Below are positions 5,778 to 6,867 of a stretch of 6,867 nucleotides of DNA, one piece after another (the stretch's first letter is position 1; every line of letters starts with the position of its first letter). Where the stretch lies: positions 1 to 6,867 of the forward strand of contig JBAXKZ010000040.1 in the NCBI GenBank assembly GCA_037135095.1. The letters are read 5' to 3'. The notes under the pieces were generated by a model. That model was not told where the DNA came from. It worked only from the letters and a program-made list of their open reading frames with translations, and did not search any database. The translations under genes and the position numbers were made by a program. The stretch comes from CAIMZW01 sp037135095. Lineage in GTDB: Bacteria > Actinomycetota > Actinomycetes > Nanopelagicales > Nanopelagicaceae.

Positions 5778-5803
5778 GGTGGCTGACCGTGAGGCCAGCC
5801 ACC
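5778..5803 (-). terminator. GC-rich hairpin downstream of tuf (terminator or processing site)
   Basis: An 11-bp inverted repeat (arms 5793-5803 and 5778-5788 around a 4-nt loop) starts 12 nt after the tuf stop. In the minus-strand RNA the arms pair fully, counting one G-U pair; the plus-strand copy would have an A-C mismatch, which supports minus-strand function. No U-tract follows: the next bases are TACCAAGAAGC. It could be a tract-less terminator of a kind proposed for actinobacteria, a partial attenuator between tuf and the S10 genes, or an mRNA 3'-stabilising or processing element. Confidence 0.6.
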
Positions 5804-5815
5804 CGATAAGAGGTG

Positions 5816-6867
5816 TTACTTCAGAATCTTGGTAACGCGACCAGCTCCAACGGTGCGGCCACCTTCACGGATTGCGAAGCGAAGTCCATCTTCCATTGCG
5901 ATTGGTTGGATCAAAGCGACGACCATTTCGGTGTTATCGCCAGGCATAACCATTTCGGTACCAGCTGGAAGTGTCACGATGCCGGTGACGTCAGTGGTAC
6001 GGAAGTAGAACTGTGGACGGTAGTTATTGAAGAATGGGGTGTGGCGTCCGCCTTCATCCTTTGAAAGGATGTAAGCGTTAGCTTCGAAGTCGGTGTGTGG
6101 GGTGATTGAACCTGGCTTGCAGACAACCTGACCACGTTCAACATCTTCACGCTTGGTTCCACGAAGAAGAAGTCCGACGTTCTCGCCAGCCTGACCTTCA
6201 TCAAGAAGCTTGCGGAACATTTCAACACCAGTAACGGTGGTCTTCATAGCAGTTGGACGGATACCAACAATTTCAACTTCTTCGTTGACCTTGACGATAC
6301 CGCGCTCAATACGACCGGTTACTACAGTTCCACGACCAGTAATGGTGAATACATCTTCTACTGGCATTAGGAATGGCTTATCAACTTCACGAGCTGGCTG
6401 TGGGATGAACGAGTCAACCGCTGCCATAAGTTCCATGATCTTTTCAGCCCATACTGGGTCGCCTTCAAGTGCCTTGAGAGCAGAGATGCGAACGATTGGT
6501 GTGTCATCGCCAGGGAATTCATACTTTGAAAGAAGTTCGCGAACTTCCATTTCAACCAATTCAAGAATTTCTTCGTCATCAACCATGTCGGACTTGTTTA
6601 GAGCCACAACGATTGAAGGAACGCCTACCTGACGAGCAAGTAGAACGTGCTCCTTGGTCTGAGGCATTGGGCCGTCAGTTGCTGCAACCACGAGAATTGC
6701 ACCGTCCATCTGAGCTGCACCAGTGATCATGTTCTTGATGTAGTCAGCGTGGCCTGGGCAGTCAACGTGTGCATAGTGACGTGACTCAGTTTGGTACTCG
6801 ATATGTGCGATCGAGATGGTGATACCGCGTTGACGCTCTTCTGGCGCCTTATCGATCTGATCGAATG
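5816..6867 (-). CDS. tuf: Translation elongation factor Tu (EF-Tu), 5' end cut by window edge
   Basis: EF-Tu is the GTPase that carries aminoacyl-tRNA to the ribosomal A site. The frame is open to the window edge, giving 349 residues starting FDQIDKAPEERQRGITISIAH. About 45-50 N-terminal residues, with the P-loop GHVDHGKT, lie outside. Visible motifs are the switch I region RGITI, the G3 motif DCPGH (with the catalytic His), the G4 motif NKSD, the G5 region SALKALEG, domain 2 (GRGTVVTGRIERG) and domain 3 (SKDEGGRHTPFF, RPQFYFRTTDVTG, IREGGRTVGAGRVTKILK). An in-frame Met at 6730 is internal, not the start, since conserved sequence continues upstream. In many bacteria tuf ends the str operon (rpsL-rpsG-fusA-tuf); that arrangement is likely but lies beyond the window. 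Confidence 0.98.
   Translation of the reverse strand, partial: FDQIDKAPEERQRGITISIAHIEYQTESRHYAHVDCPGHADYIKNMITGAAQMDGAILVVAATDGPMPQTKEHVLLARQVGVPSIVVALNKSDMVDDEEILELVEMEVRELLSKYEFPGDDTPIVRISALKALEGDPVWAEKIMELMAAVDSFIPQPAREVDKPFLMPVEDVFTITGRGTVVTGRIERGIVKVNEEVEIVGIRPTAMKTTVTGVEMFRKLLDEGQAGENVGLLLRGTKREDVERGQVVCKPGSITPHTDFEANAYILSKDEGGRHTPFFNNYRPQFYFRTTDVTGIVTLPAGTEMVMPGDNTEMVVALIQPIAMEDGLRFAIREGGRTVGAGRVTKILK

Noticed and set aside
5698..5815. An E. coli-type S10 leader for L4 autoregulation
   Set aside because: The gap is shorter than the E. coli leader. Its single clear hairpin sits next to the tuf stop, and no attenuator with a U-run near rpsJ is seen.
6210..6632. A 140-codon plus-strand open frame antisense to tuf
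   Set aside because: It lies fully inside tuf, whose EF-Tu reading is certain. The translation is Ser/Thr/Arg-rich low complexity, as expected from a mirrored conserved gene, with no recognised domain.
1..6867. A novel defence, mobile or biosynthetic system
   Set aside because: Nearly every base is accounted for by canonical translation genes in the standard order. There are no foreign genes, insertion ends, tRNA or CRISPR repeats.

Overview
The window is a near-complete head of the S10 ribosomal-protein cluster, entirely on the minus strand, with the 3' part of tuf (EF-Tu) directly upstream. Read in transcription order, from high to low coordinates, it runs: tuf (partial), rpsJ, rplC, rplD, rplW, rplB, rpsS, rplV, rpsC, rplP, rpmC, rpsQ, rplN (partial). 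Both end genes are cut by the window edge: tuf lacks its N-terminus and rplN lacks its C-terminus.

Organism: the proteins look actinobacterial. Signs are the L16 N-terminus (MLIPRKVKHRKQHHPKRGG), the S3 stretch YADKLYKDYVKEDIEIRRMM, the N-terminal extension of L3, and long Ala/Pro/Lys tails on L22 and S3. Base composition is near balanced by eye, unlike the high GC of Streptomyces or Mycobacterium. That would fit a low-GC lineage such as the freshwater acI group (Nanopelagicales). The phylum is fairly secure; the lineage is only inference.

Layout: 5816-6867 is tuf. The stretch 5698-5815 is the only real intergenic gap (118 nt). It holds a strong GC-rich hairpin just after the tuf stop, a short AT-rich leader with spaced direct repeats, and a clear Shine-Dalgarno (SD) sequence for rpsJ. 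From 5697 to 1 the genes are packed with gaps of 0-36 nt or overlaps of 1-8 nt. Many SDs are built into the stop codon or tail of the previous gene, so translational coupling is likely. The rplW-rplB gap (36 nt) is the largest inside the cluster and has unusual SD-containing inverted repeats.

Function: the products are core translation machinery. S10, S19, S3 and S17 belong to the 30S subunit. L3, L4, L23, L2, L22, L16, L29 and L14 belong to the 50S subunit, and EF-Tu delivers aminoacyl-tRNA. I see no mobile element, CRISPR array, tRNA, rRNA or undescribed system. The more unusual points are micro-repeats in the L22 and S3 tails that share short DNA words, the rplW-rplB junction, and the tuf-rpsJ intergenic structure.
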